This document shows, piece by piece, positions 1 to 6,751 of a DNA stretch of 6,816 nucleotides. The position numbers were made by a program, and so were the translations under genes. How positions within the stretch are numbered: position 1 is the first letter of the stretch; each line of letters opens with the position of its first letter. Source of the DNA: Chloroflexota bacterium (GTDB lineage: Bacteria > Chloroflexota > Dehalococcoidia > Lucifugimonadales > CATQGZ01); assembly GCA_027624995.1 (NCBI GenBank), contig JAQBTI010000120.1, positions 1 to 6,816 of the forward strand, given 5' to 3'. The notes under the pieces were generated by a model. The model had not been told where the DNA came from. It did not search any database and saw nothing but the letters and a program-made list of their open reading frames with translations.

Positions 1-1
1 G

Positions 2-1543
2 AGCCTGAGCGAGGCTGGCATCGGCGTCATGTGCCTCGAGCAGGGCGGATGGACCGACCCTCCGTCGTATCCGAGCACGCACGACGACTCGGAACTGCAC
101 ATCTACTCCGACTACGCCCTCGATCCCAACAACCGTAGGCTGCCCGAAGACTACCCGATCAACAACGACGACTCCCCGATCACGCCGGTTATGTTCAACG
201 CGGTAGGCGGGAGCGCCATCCACTGGGGAGCCCATTTTCCGCGGATGCGTCCGTCAGACTTCAGGGTGAAGACACTGGACGGCGTGGCCGATGACTGGCC
301 ACTGACCTACTTCGACCTCGAACCGTTCTTCGATTTGAACGACCGGATGACCGGCGTCTCGGGCCTCAACGGCAATCCGGCTTACCCGCCGATGCCGCCC
401 AGGCAGACGCCTCCGGTCTCGCTGGGGAAGGCCGAGTACAAGCTCGTTCAGGGGTTCGAGAGGCTGGGCTGGCACTGGTGGCCCGCCGAGTCCGCGATAA
501 ATACCGCAACTTACGACGGACGACCTGCTTGCACCAACGGCGGCCCGTGCATCACGGGGTGCCCAAACCGGGCGAAGTCGTCCGCGGACGTGACCTACTG
601 GCCCAAGGCCATTTCAAACGGAGCGGTACTCAGGACCGGCGCCCGGGTTGCGGAGATCACGGTCGGATCCGACGGACTCGCAGACGGCGCGGTCTATTAC
701 GACGATAGCGGCCAGGTCCAGGAACAGAAGGCCCGTGCCGTCGTACTGGCCTGCAACGGTGTGGGAACTCCCAGGCTATTGCTCAACTCGAAGTCCGGAC
801 TCTTTCCGGACGGCCTTGCGAACAGCAGCGGACTCGTCGGTAAAAACCTCATGTTCCATCCGATTGCGATGATGGCTGGCGTCTTCGATGAGGATATCGA
901 GGCATACAAGGGCCCGCTTGCCGTTTCGATCACGAGCTACGAGCACTGCGAGACAGACCTGTCCAGGGGATTCGTCAGGGGGTACCAGATACAGGCCAAT
1001 AGACAGATCGGGCCTCTCAACACTGCGCTCGGGGGCTCGCTGGAGAAGGCCCTGCCTTGGGGCGATGACCACCACGCCGCCTTCGACGAACGGATGGGCC
1101 GCGCGGTCCCCGTCGGCGCGCTTGGCGAGGACCTGCCGGAGGTCCACAATGAGGTCGTCCTTGACCCTCAACTGACCGATGGAGACGGAATTCCCGCGCC
1201 GAAAATCAACTACACGATTAGCGACAACAGTAAGAGAATGATGACTGAGGCAGTGGACCGCGTCACTGAGATGCTGGAGGCGGCCGGTGCATCCAAGGTC
1301 CTGGTCAATCCGGCCATGCGCGCGGCCGGATGGCATCTCCTGGGAACGGCAAGAATGGGAGACGATCCAGAGAACTCGGTGACGGACAGATCGGGGCGGA
1401 CTCACGACGTAAAGAACCTGTTCATAATCGACGGGAGTCTGTTCGTTACCGGTGGCGCGGTGAATCCGACATCCACAATCCAGGCGCTGGCGCTCTGGGT
1501 CGCGGACCACATCAAGCGCAATGCGCGGGACCTGGTGGGCTAG
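2..1543 (+). CDS. GMC family FAD-dependent oxidoreductase, dehydrogenase large subunit (5' partial)
   Basis: This is the catalytic flavoprotein of a gluconate/sorbitol-dehydrogenase-like GMC enzyme, which oxidises a hydroxyl group and passes electrons to an acceptor. The frame is open from base 2, so 513 residues are visible and the Met at base 29 is internal. The GxGxxG dinucleotide loop lies upstream, outside the window. Counting from base 2, residues 2-16 are the second FAD-domain strand, with Glu13 placed to bind the FAD ribose. Residues 67-76 (AVGGSAIHWG) are the usual FAD-contact loop. Residues 177-187 carry Cys177, Cys183 and Cys187 (C-x5-C-x3-C), in the segment where some FAD dehydrogenases hold a 3Fe-4S cluster. 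The C-terminal GMC_oxred_C domain has WHLLGTARMG with the probable catalytic His445, and VNPTSTIQAL with Asn488. Its small partner subunit follows immediately in the same frame. The substrate cannot be told. The family call is firm. Confidence 0.93.
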   Translation, partial: SLSEAGIGVMCLEQGGWTDPPSYPSTHDDSELHIYSDYALDPNNRRLPEDYPINNDDSPITPVMFNAVGGSAIHWGAHFPRMRPSDFRVKTLDGVADDWPLTYFDLEPFFDLNDRMTGVSGLNGNPAYPPMPPRQTPPVSLGKAEYKLVQGFERLGWHWWPAESAINTATYDGRPACTNGGPCITGCPNRAKSSADVTYWPKAISNGAVLRTGARVAEITVGSDGLADGAVYYDDSGQVQEQKARAVVLACNGVGTPRLLLNSKSGLFPDGLANSSGLVGKNLMFHPIAMMAGVFDEDIEAYKGPLAVSITSYEHCETDLSRGFVRGYQIQANRQIGPLNTALGGSLEKALPWGDDHHAAFDERMGRAVPVGALGEDLPEVHNEVVLDPQLTDGDGIPAPKINYTISDNSKRMMTEAVDRVTEMLEAAGASKVLVNPAMRAAGWHLLGTARMGDDPENSVTDRSGRTHDVKNLFIIDGSLFVTGGAVNPTSTIQALALWVADHIKRNARDLVG

Positions 1544-2032
1544 GTGGCTGAACAGCGAAGGGACCCTCACGAAAGACGGCCGTTCCTCTCCGACTCGCAG
1601 AGGGCACTGCTCAGCGCAGTTCTGGACCGGATCGTTCCCGCGAGCGGCGATCTGCCCGGGGCGGGTTCGCTCGGGGTCGACGCGCATGTCGATGGCATGG
1701 CTGGACTGGACGCAGGTAGTCGTAGGCTAATGACCGATGGGCTCAGGGCCATCGAGATCGCCGGCTCTCGGACGGACCGTGGCGGTTTCGCCGATCTGCC
1801 GGAGTCGGACAAGACCAGCGTCCTGAAGCAGATCGAATCGGACCGCCCGGAGTTCTTCAAGATGCTCGTCCAGCAGGCCTACGCCGGCTACTACACGGAC
1901 CGGCGAGTGCTGCGCGCGAAGGGATTGAGCGAGGTCCCACCGCAGCCCGACGGGCATGAGATGCCCCCCTTTGACGAGTCCCTGCTTGACGGCGTCCGCA
2001 GGCGGGGCAAGGCTTACAGGGACGCCCAGTAA
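1544..2032 (+). CDS. Gluconate 2-dehydrogenase subunit 3 family protein (dehydrogenase small subunit)
   Basis: This 162-residue protein is the small, non-catalytic partner of the upstream GMC flavoprotein. In characterised gluconate and glucose dehydrogenases such a subunit supports folding, stability or export of the large subunit. Residues 14-32 (FLSDSQRALLSAVLDRIVP) match the family's opening helix, and PGAGSLGV at 38-45 follows it. FFKMLVQQAYAGYYTDRRVL at 104-123 is the conserved 'YYTdprV' region, and PPQPDGHEMPPFDESLL at 132-148 gives the C-terminal tail. The start is a GTG immediately after the upstream TAG. No ATG lies near it in frame, and the conserved helix begins at about residue 14, so a later start would damage the fold. 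Only a weak GGTGGG at 1534-1539 could serve as ribosome binding site, which suggests translational coupling. Many relatives carry a Tat signal peptide. Here only 13 charged residues precede the fold, so the protein looks cytoplasmic or depends on its partner for export. Confidence 0.86.
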   Translation: MAEQRRDPHERRPFLSDSQRALLSAVLDRIVPASGDLPGAGSLGVDAHVDGMAGLDAGSRRLMTDGLRAIEIAGSRTDRGGFADLPESDKTSVLKQIESDRPEFFKMLVQQAYAGYYTDRRVLRAKGLSEVPPQPDGHEMPPFDESLLDGVRRRGKAYRDAQ

Positions 2033-2054
2033 GATCCACGACCAATACAGAAAA

Positions 2055-2062
2055 AGAGGTGA
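2055..2062 (+). promoter_or_regulatory. Shine-Dalgarno site of the propeller gene
   Basis: AGAGGTGA lies 7 nt before the ATG at 2070, inside the 37-nt spacer after the dehydrogenase small subunit. It decides the start. The open frame extends upstream to 1956, but that stretch overlaps the previous gene's conserved C-terminus and has no comparable site. Confidence 0.75.
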
Positions 2063-2069
2063 CGAAGGA

Positions 2070-5000
2070 ATGAATACTCCCGACCAGTCGATGTCTCTGC
2101 GGCCCGGCGTCAAGCCCAACCACCTGAGCGACGTCATGCGATGGCGGTGCATCGGGCCCTTCCGCGGCGGCCGGGTTGTCGCCGTCGCCGGGCATCCGAA
2201 TGAGCCGGCCACGTTCTTCTTCGGGGCGGTCGCAGGCGGCGTCTGGAAGACCACCGACGCCGGCACCTACTGGAGGAACGTGTCCGACCCTTACTTCAAG
2301 ACTTCTTCCGTCGGTGCGATGGCTGTATCCGACTCCGACCCCAACGTGATCTACGTAGGGACCGGCGAGTGCTGCATCCGCAACAACGTCACCCACGGCG
2401 ACGGTATATACAAGTCCACCGACGGCGGCGAGACCTGGAAGAACGTCGGCCTGTCGGACACGCGCCACGTGGCCCGGATCAGGGTCCATCCGAAGAACCC
2501 GGACCTGGTGTACGTGGCTGCCCTGGGCCACGCGTTTGGAACCAACAATGAGCGCGGCGTCTTCCGGTCCAGCGACGGCGGGGATACCTGGGAAAAGGTG
2601 CTCTACAAAAGCGACGGGGCGGGCGCCATCGACCTGTCCATGGACCCCAACAATCCGCGTGTGATCTATGCAACGATCTGGCAGGCCCACCGCAGCTTCT
2701 GGGACATCGTCAGCGGAGGCCCGGAGTCAGGAATCTACAAGTCCACCGACGGTGGAGATACCTGGACGGAGCTGTCGGGAAACCCCGGCCTGCCGAAGGA
2801 GACCCTGGGACGGATCGGCATCGCCGCATCTCCCGCCAAATCGGGACGGGTCTGGGCGCTGGTCGAGGCCGAACACGGTGGCCTCTTCAGGTCCGACGAC
2901 GGCGGGTCCACCTGGGAGGAGCTCTCGGACAATGACGACCTTCGGGTACGCTCCTGGTATTACACGCACGTCTTCGCAGACCCGTCAGACCCCGAAACGG
3001 TGTGGGTGCTGGCTGCAAAGACGTTGAAATCCACGGACGGCGGGCGCAACTTCACCGAGGTCCCCATGCCCCACGGGGACCAGCACGATCTATGGATCGA
3101 CCCGAACGACAGCCGCCGGATGATCGAAGGGAATGACGGGGGCGCCACCGTCTCTCTCAACGGCGGCGACACCTGGTCCAACCTATACAACCAGCCGACC
3201 TCCCAGTTCTACCACATCGACACCGACAATCAGTTCCCGTACCACGTTTACGGTACCCAGCAGGACAACTCAGGCGTTGCCGTGCGCAGCCATTCCGACA
3301 ACGGCGCGATACTCACGAGCGACTGGTACATGGTAGGGATGTCGGAGAGTGGCGATATCGCGGTCAAGCCCGACGACCACAACATCGTCTACTCCGCGTA
3401 CCCCTTCGGCATCCTCAACCGTTACGACCACCGCAACCGGGAGGTCCGAGTGGTCACGGTGTGGCCGGAGGACCACTCGGACTGGCCCGCCAAGACGTTC
3501 AAGTACCGGTTCGCGTGGAAGTTCCCGATCGTATTCTCGCCTCACGACTCGAACACCCTCTATATCGGGGGCAACATCGTCTTCAGGACCAGGGACGACG
3601 GGACGACCTGGGAGGCCATAAGTCCCGACCTGACCAGGAATGACCCGACCAAGCTGGAGATTGTGGGTGGTCCGATAACGATCGAAGGGGCGGAGGCCGA
3701 GGTCTACTGCACCGTATACGCCTTCGCCGAGTCGCCTCTGACGCCGGGCCTCCTGTGGGCCGGAACCGACGATGGGCTCGTCCACGTTTCCAGGGACGGC
3801 GGTGGTTCGTGGAAGGACGTGACGCCACCCACGATACCGGAGTGGACCATGATTCACTCGATCGACCCGTCTCCTCACGACGCGGCCACGGCCTACGTCG
3901 CCGCGACGGGATTCAAGAACGACGACTACAAGCCGTACCTGTATAAGACGAACGACTACGGCGAGACGTGGCAGACAATCGCCAGCGGCATACCCGACTA
4001 CGACTTCACCAGGGTCGTCAGGGAAGACCCGGCCAGGCGAGGGCTGCTGTACTGCGGCACCGAGACCGGCGTCTACGTCTCGGCCAACGACGGCGAGTCA
4101 TGGGAGTCGCTACAGATCAATCTCCCGGTGGTCCCAATTCACGACATGTTAGTCAAAGACAACGATCTGGTGGCCGGGACCCACGGACGGTCGATGTGGA
4201 TTCTCGACGACCTGAGTCCACTCCGGCAGTTCGCTGTGAGCCCAAGCGGAGACGGCCCGCGACTGCTGCGTCCGCGCCCGACCCACAGGATGCTCCATCA
4301 AGCGCCTCCCATCGCCGAGGTAAGCCCTGGCATGAACTACATCGTCCGGGTCCTTGGCGTGCCCATGGCCTTCTACGACAAGAAGACGCCGGACGGCAAG
4401 ACGTCGCGGCTGATGCTGGACGTCGGCGAGAACCCGCCGGACGGCGTGCCGGTCGTCTTCTACCTTCCTGGCGACCCGCCCGAGGGTGTCGCTCTGACGT
4501 TCCTGGATGCCGGTGGGAAGGAGATAAAGATCTTCTCTCGGGGCGCCGAGGACGACGAGGCACTGGACGTGACGTCAGGGGTAAATCGGTTCCTGTGGGA
4601 CATGAGATACCCCGGCGCGCACAAGCTGTCGGAGGTGGAGGCCGGATACAAGCCGAAGGAAATCACGGGCATAATCGCGCCTCCGGGGTCGTACAGGGTG
4701 CGGCTGACGGTCGGCTCGGAGACGTTCGAAGAGCCCTTCGAGCTGCTGAAGGACCCGCGCAGCAGCGCTGCGCAGGAGGACCTGGACGAACAGTTCGAGC
4801 TAATGGTCAAGATCCGCGACAAGCTATCCGAGGTCCACGAAGCGGCGAACCGGATCAGACGCATCCGCGGGCAGGTGGAGGCCTGGGAGGAGCGTGCGGC
4901 GGGGCGGCCGGAGGCCGAGGCCGTCTCGAAGGCGGCGGCCTCTCTGAAAGAGGGCCTGTCCAGCATCGAAGGAGAGCTGGTGGCCATGAAGCCTCCGCCG

Positions 5001-5228
5001 GGCTCACTACGCGGCGAGGTCGCCCGGCTGAACGGCGGGCTGACCAAGTTAGCCGGGGTCGTGGCCAGCGCAGACTGGGCGCCGACCAAGCAGTCGTACG
5101 AGGTCTTCGCTGAGGTGTCCGTCAAAGTCGACGAACGGATTCAGAAACTACAGCAGACCATCGACGCCGACGTGGCCGCCTTCGTCAAGCTGGTCGCAGA
5201 CAGCGGGACGCCCGCGGTCGCGCCGTGA
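2070..5228 (+). CDS. Asp-box (BNR/VPS10-sortilin-like) beta-propeller repeat protein
   Basis: This 1052-residue protein is of the kind often labelled 'glycosyl hydrolase' or 'WD40/YVTN/BNR-like repeat protein'. No catalytic activity follows from the sequence. It contains eleven Asp-box motifs (S/T-x-D-x-G-x-x-W) starting near residues 61, 116, 167, 225, 275, 321, 362, 507, 574, 627 and 671. These build one or two large beta-propellers over about residues 24-715. The propeller ends with GTHGRSMWILDDLSPLRQ, a hallmark of this family. Residues about 795-895 look like a beta-sandwich (NRFLWDMRYPGA, then PPGSYRVRLTVG). Residues about 900-1045 are charged, mostly helical and probably coiled coil. 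The start at 2070 is supported by a good ribosome binding site and by the family motif MRWRCIGPFRGGRV at 23-36. No signal peptide or membrane segment is visible, unlike many relatives. The gene sits 37 nt after the dehydrogenase genes and 10 nt before the amidohydrolase. A scaffold or ligand-binding role is only a guess. Confidence 0.9.
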   Translation: MNTPDQSMSLRPGVKPNHLSDVMRWRCIGPFRGGRVVAVAGHPNEPATFFFGAVAGGVWKTTDAGTYWRNVSDPYFKTSSVGAMAVSDSDPNVIYVGTGECCIRNNVTHGDGIYKSTDGGETWKNVGLSDTRHVARIRVHPKNPDLVYVAALGHAFGTNNERGVFRSSDGGDTWEKVLYKSDGAGAIDLSMDPNNPRVIYATIWQAHRSFWDIVSGGPESGIYKSTDGGDTWTELSGNPGLPKETLGRIGIAASPAKSGRVWALVEAEHGGLFRSDDGGSTWEELSDNDDLRVRSWYYTHVFADPSDPETVWVLAAKTLKSTDGGRNFTEVPMPHGDQHDLWIDPNDSRRMIEGNDGGATVSLNGGDTWSNLYNQPTSQFYHIDTDNQFPYHVYGTQQDNSGVAVRSHSDNGAILTSDWYMVGMSESGDIAVKPDDHNIVYSAYPFGILNRYDHRNREVRVVTVWPEDHSDWPAKTFKYRFAWKFPIVFSPHDSNTLYIGGNIVFRTRDDGTTWEAISPDLTRNDPTKLEIVGGPITIEGAEAEVYCTVYAFAESPLTPGLLWAGTDDGLVHVSRDGGGSWKDVTPPTIPEWTMIHSIDPSPHDAATAYVAATGFKNDDYKPYLYKTNDYGETWQTIASGIPDYDFTRVVREDPARRGLLYCGTETGVYVSANDGESWESLQINLPVVPIHDMLVKDNDLVAGTHGRSMWILDDLSPLRQFAVSPSGDGPRLLRPRPTHRMLHQAPPIAEVSPGMNYIVRVLGVPMAFYDKKTPDGKTSRLMLDVGENPPDGVPVVFYLPGDPPEGVALTFLDAGGKEIKIFSRGAEDDEALDVTSGVNRFLWDMRYPGAHKLSEVEAGYKPKEITGIIAPPGSYRVRLTVGSETFEEPFELLKDPRSSAAQEDLDEQFELMVKIRDKLSEVHEAANRIRRIRGQVEAWEERAAGRPEAEAVSKAAASLKEGLSSIEGELVAMKPPPGSLRGEVARLNGGLTKLAGVVASADWAPTKQSYEVFAEVSVKVDERIQKLQQTIDADVAAFVKLVADSGTPAVAP

Positions 5229-5232
5229 GGAG
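5227..5232 (+). promoter_or_regulatory. Shine-Dalgarno site of the amidohydrolase gene
   Basis: GAGGAG overlaps the TGA stop of the propeller gene by two bases and lies 6 nt before the ATG at 5239. The overlap points to tight translational coupling of the two genes. Confidence 0.78.
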
Positions 5233-5238
5233 TCGGCC

Positions 5239-6654
5239 ATGACTGCAAGGGGCGGCGCGACACCGGAACCTGCGGACGTTCTCGTTCGAAACGCCTACGT
5301 CGTCACGATGGACGCTCAGCACCGGGTCTACCCAGCCGGAGCGGTGGCTGTCACGGGCTCGACGATAGCGGCGGTCGGGCCGGACCGGGAGGTCGCCCCC
5401 GCGTTCGCAGCCGCGAGAACCATTGACGCCCACGGCGCCGTGGTCCACCCCGGCTTCGTAGACAACCACATCCACCTCTGCCTCCACAACATGCGCTGGG
5501 CATCCGACGAGTTCGGGGACCGGTCGGTCCGCTCAGGCCAGAGCTACTGGGACCTTTGCGTGGACGAGACGGAGTACGCAGGGAGCGTGCTCGCCAGCTT
5601 GGAGATGGCCCGAAACGGGACCACCTGCTTCCTTGAGGCCGGAACGCTGATGACGCCAGACGTCGGGGCGACCGCAGTCGAAGAGATTGGCATCCGCGCG
5701 GTCCTCGGGGATCCGTTCGTCTTCGACATCGAGGGTACCGGCGGCCCGGTCACGGAGCGTCTTCCCTTCGAGCCTCAACGCGCGTTCGCCGTCCTCGGCA
5801 CGGAGCTAAAGCGCAACTCGGACCCTGACGCGCTGGTCAGAGGCCATGTCAACCTGCGCGGGATGGCATCGGCCACCGAGGAGCTACTGCTGGCCGCGAA
5901 GGGGCTGGCCGACGAGAACGGTGTCGTCTTTAACCAGCACCACGGCTATACCGAGGTGGACGCCGCCAACGACGATCGGATCCGCGGCCGCCACCCGCTG
6001 GTCCACTTCAACGAGATCGGCGTACTGGGAGCGAACTGCACCTTCGCCCACATGAACGTCATACGGGACGACGAGGTAGAGCCCGTCATCCAGAGCGGGA
6101 TGACCGTCGTCTGGTGTCCAGCCGCATCGATGCTGCACGGAGTCGGGGGGACTTTCCGCGGCAGGCACGCGGAATTGTACAAGATGGGTGCGAACGTGGC
6201 CCTGGGATCGGACTCAGCCAATTGGTCGACGGCGTTCGACATTGGAGACCAGATGCTGCTGGCTCTGCTGACGGCGCGCGACAAGACCCAGGAGGTCGGC
6301 GTGCTGACCGCCGAGGACGTTCTCACCATGGCGACGATCAACGGCGCCCGAGCCGTCGGACTGGACGACAGGATAGGCTCGTTGGAGGTAGGCAAGCGGG
6401 CGGACCTGGTGGTGCGCCGCGAGGACCTGCCGGAGGCCCAACCCGGCCTGGACCCCATAAGGTCGATGGTGCATTCGAGCCGGTCCAAGAGCATCGACAC
6501 CGTCATGGTCGATGGGAAGGTGATCGTCGAGAACGGCCACTCGACGCGAGTGGACGAGGAAGAGGTCTACGCCCGGTCCCGCGAGGCTACCCGTAGGCTG
6601 GTGGAGAAGTGGGACTCGCCACCCCTGTCGCCCCGGTGGCCCCATATCAGGTAA
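5239..6654 (+). CDS. Metal-dependent amidohydrolase, ATZ/TRZ-like (deaminase/chlorohydrolase-type)
   Basis: This 471-residue protein has the usual length and layout of the cyclic deaminase/triazine hydrolase branch of the amidohydrolase superfamily. These are cytoplasmic Zn or Fe enzymes that hydrolyse C-N or C-Cl bonds of ring compounds, or deaminate nucleoside-like substrates. Residues 13-70 form the N-terminal half of the small beta domain (LVRNAYVVTMD, then AVVHPGF). The TIM barrel starts with the metal motif His77-x-His79. Further likely ligands are His234 or His235 (FNQHHGYTE), His271 (FAHMN) and Asp325 (ALGSDSANWS). MATINGARAVGLDDRIGSLEVGKRADLVV at 364-392 is the classic return to the beta domain. 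The usual Glu three residues after the barrel-strand-5 His is not at that spacing. The nearest acid is Glu239, so the protein may belong to a divergent subgroup. It lies 10 nt after the propeller gene with a good ribosome binding site. Family membership is firm; the substrate (triazine, nucleoside or other) is unknown. Confidence 0.9.
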   Translation: MTARGGATPEPADVLVRNAYVVTMDAQHRVYPAGAVAVTGSTIAAVGPDREVAPAFAAARTIDAHGAVVHPGFVDNHIHLCLHNMRWASDEFGDRSVRSGQSYWDLCVDETEYAGSVLASLEMARNGTTCFLEAGTLMTPDVGATAVEEIGIRAVLGDPFVFDIEGTGGPVTERLPFEPQRAFAVLGTELKRNSDPDALVRGHVNLRGMASATEELLLAAKGLADENGVVFNQHHGYTEVDAANDDRIRGRHPLVHFNEIGVLGANCTFAHMNVIRDDEVEPVIQSGMTVVWCPAASMLHGVGGTFRGRHAELYKMGANVALGSDSANWSTAFDIGDQMLLALLTARDKTQEVGVLTAEDVLTMATINGARAVGLDDRIGSLEVGKRADLVVRREDLPEAQPGLDPIRSMVHSSRSKSIDTVMVDGKVIVENGHSTRVDEEEVYARSREATRRLVEKWDSPPLSPRWPHIR

Positions 6655-6668
6655 CGGGCGGGGGTCCT

Positions 6669-6679
6669 GGTCATTGACC
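6669..6679. repeat. Short perfect palindrome after the amidohydrolase gene
   Basis: GGTCA-T-TGACC is a perfect 5+1+5 inverted repeat 14 nt after the amidohydrolase stop. The one-base centre is too short for a hairpin loop and no T-run follows, so it is not a convincing terminator. It could be a protein-binding site or chance. Confidence 0.3.
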
Positions 6680-6700
6680 GAATACTTGGCACAGCGGCTA

Positions 6701-6740
6701 TTGTCGTTCTGAGAAGCGAAGCGACGAAGAACCTGGCGGG
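6701..6740. repeat. Likely dispersed intergenic repeat unit (GTTCTGAG..GAAGCGA..AGAAC type)
   Basis: The stretch contains GTTCT at 6706-6710 and its exact inverse AGAAC at 6728-6732, around a purine-rich loop with tandem GAAGC/GAAGCGA units. It closely resembles the 'GTCATTCTGAGCGAAGCGAAGAATCT' type of intergenic repeat that I recall from many environmental bacterial genomes, including Chloroflexota, with a few inserted bases. Only one copy lies in this window, so its repeat nature is by resemblance and not shown here. Confidence 0.5.
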
Positions 6741-6751
6741 ATGGGGGCGAC

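Noticed and set aside
29..31. ATG at 29 as the real start of the GMC gene.
   Set aside because: The frame is open to the window edge, and the codons before it (SLSEAGIGV) continue the conserved FAD-binding domain, so the gene begins upstream.
1571..1590. ERRPFLSD near the start of the small subunit resembles a Tat signal motif (SRRxFLK).
   Set aside because: The following segment has Asp and Arg residues and is the family's conserved amphipathic helix, not an uncharged hydrophobic stretch. There is also no cleavage site.
776..1687. Long open frame on the minus strand (303 codons) opposite the GMC gene.
   Set aside because: It lies antisense to clear coding sequence of high GC content, is rich in Arg/Pro/Val with no recognisable motif, and spans two real genes.
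1956..2069. Upstream extension of the propeller frame by 38 codons.
   Set aside because: It overlaps the conserved C-terminus of the dehydrogenase small subunit, lacks a ribosome binding site and has no family similarity. The ATG at 2070 has a good site.
1857..2690. Long minus-strand open frame (277 codons) across the small subunit and propeller genes.
   Set aside because: It crosses a gene boundary and mirrors the Asp-box repeats as antisense periodicity. No domain is visible.
3968..5113. Long + strand open frame (381 codons) in another frame inside the propeller gene.
   Set aside because: Its composition is Arg/Gly/Ala-rich and low in complexity, as expected of a shifted frame in GC-rich DNA. 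The propeller frame continues unbroken with family motifs.
6655..6700. Rho-independent terminator after the amidohydrolase gene.
   Set aside because: The possible stems (GGTC/GACC, GGTCA/TGACC) are short or have an impossible loop, and no run of T follows.
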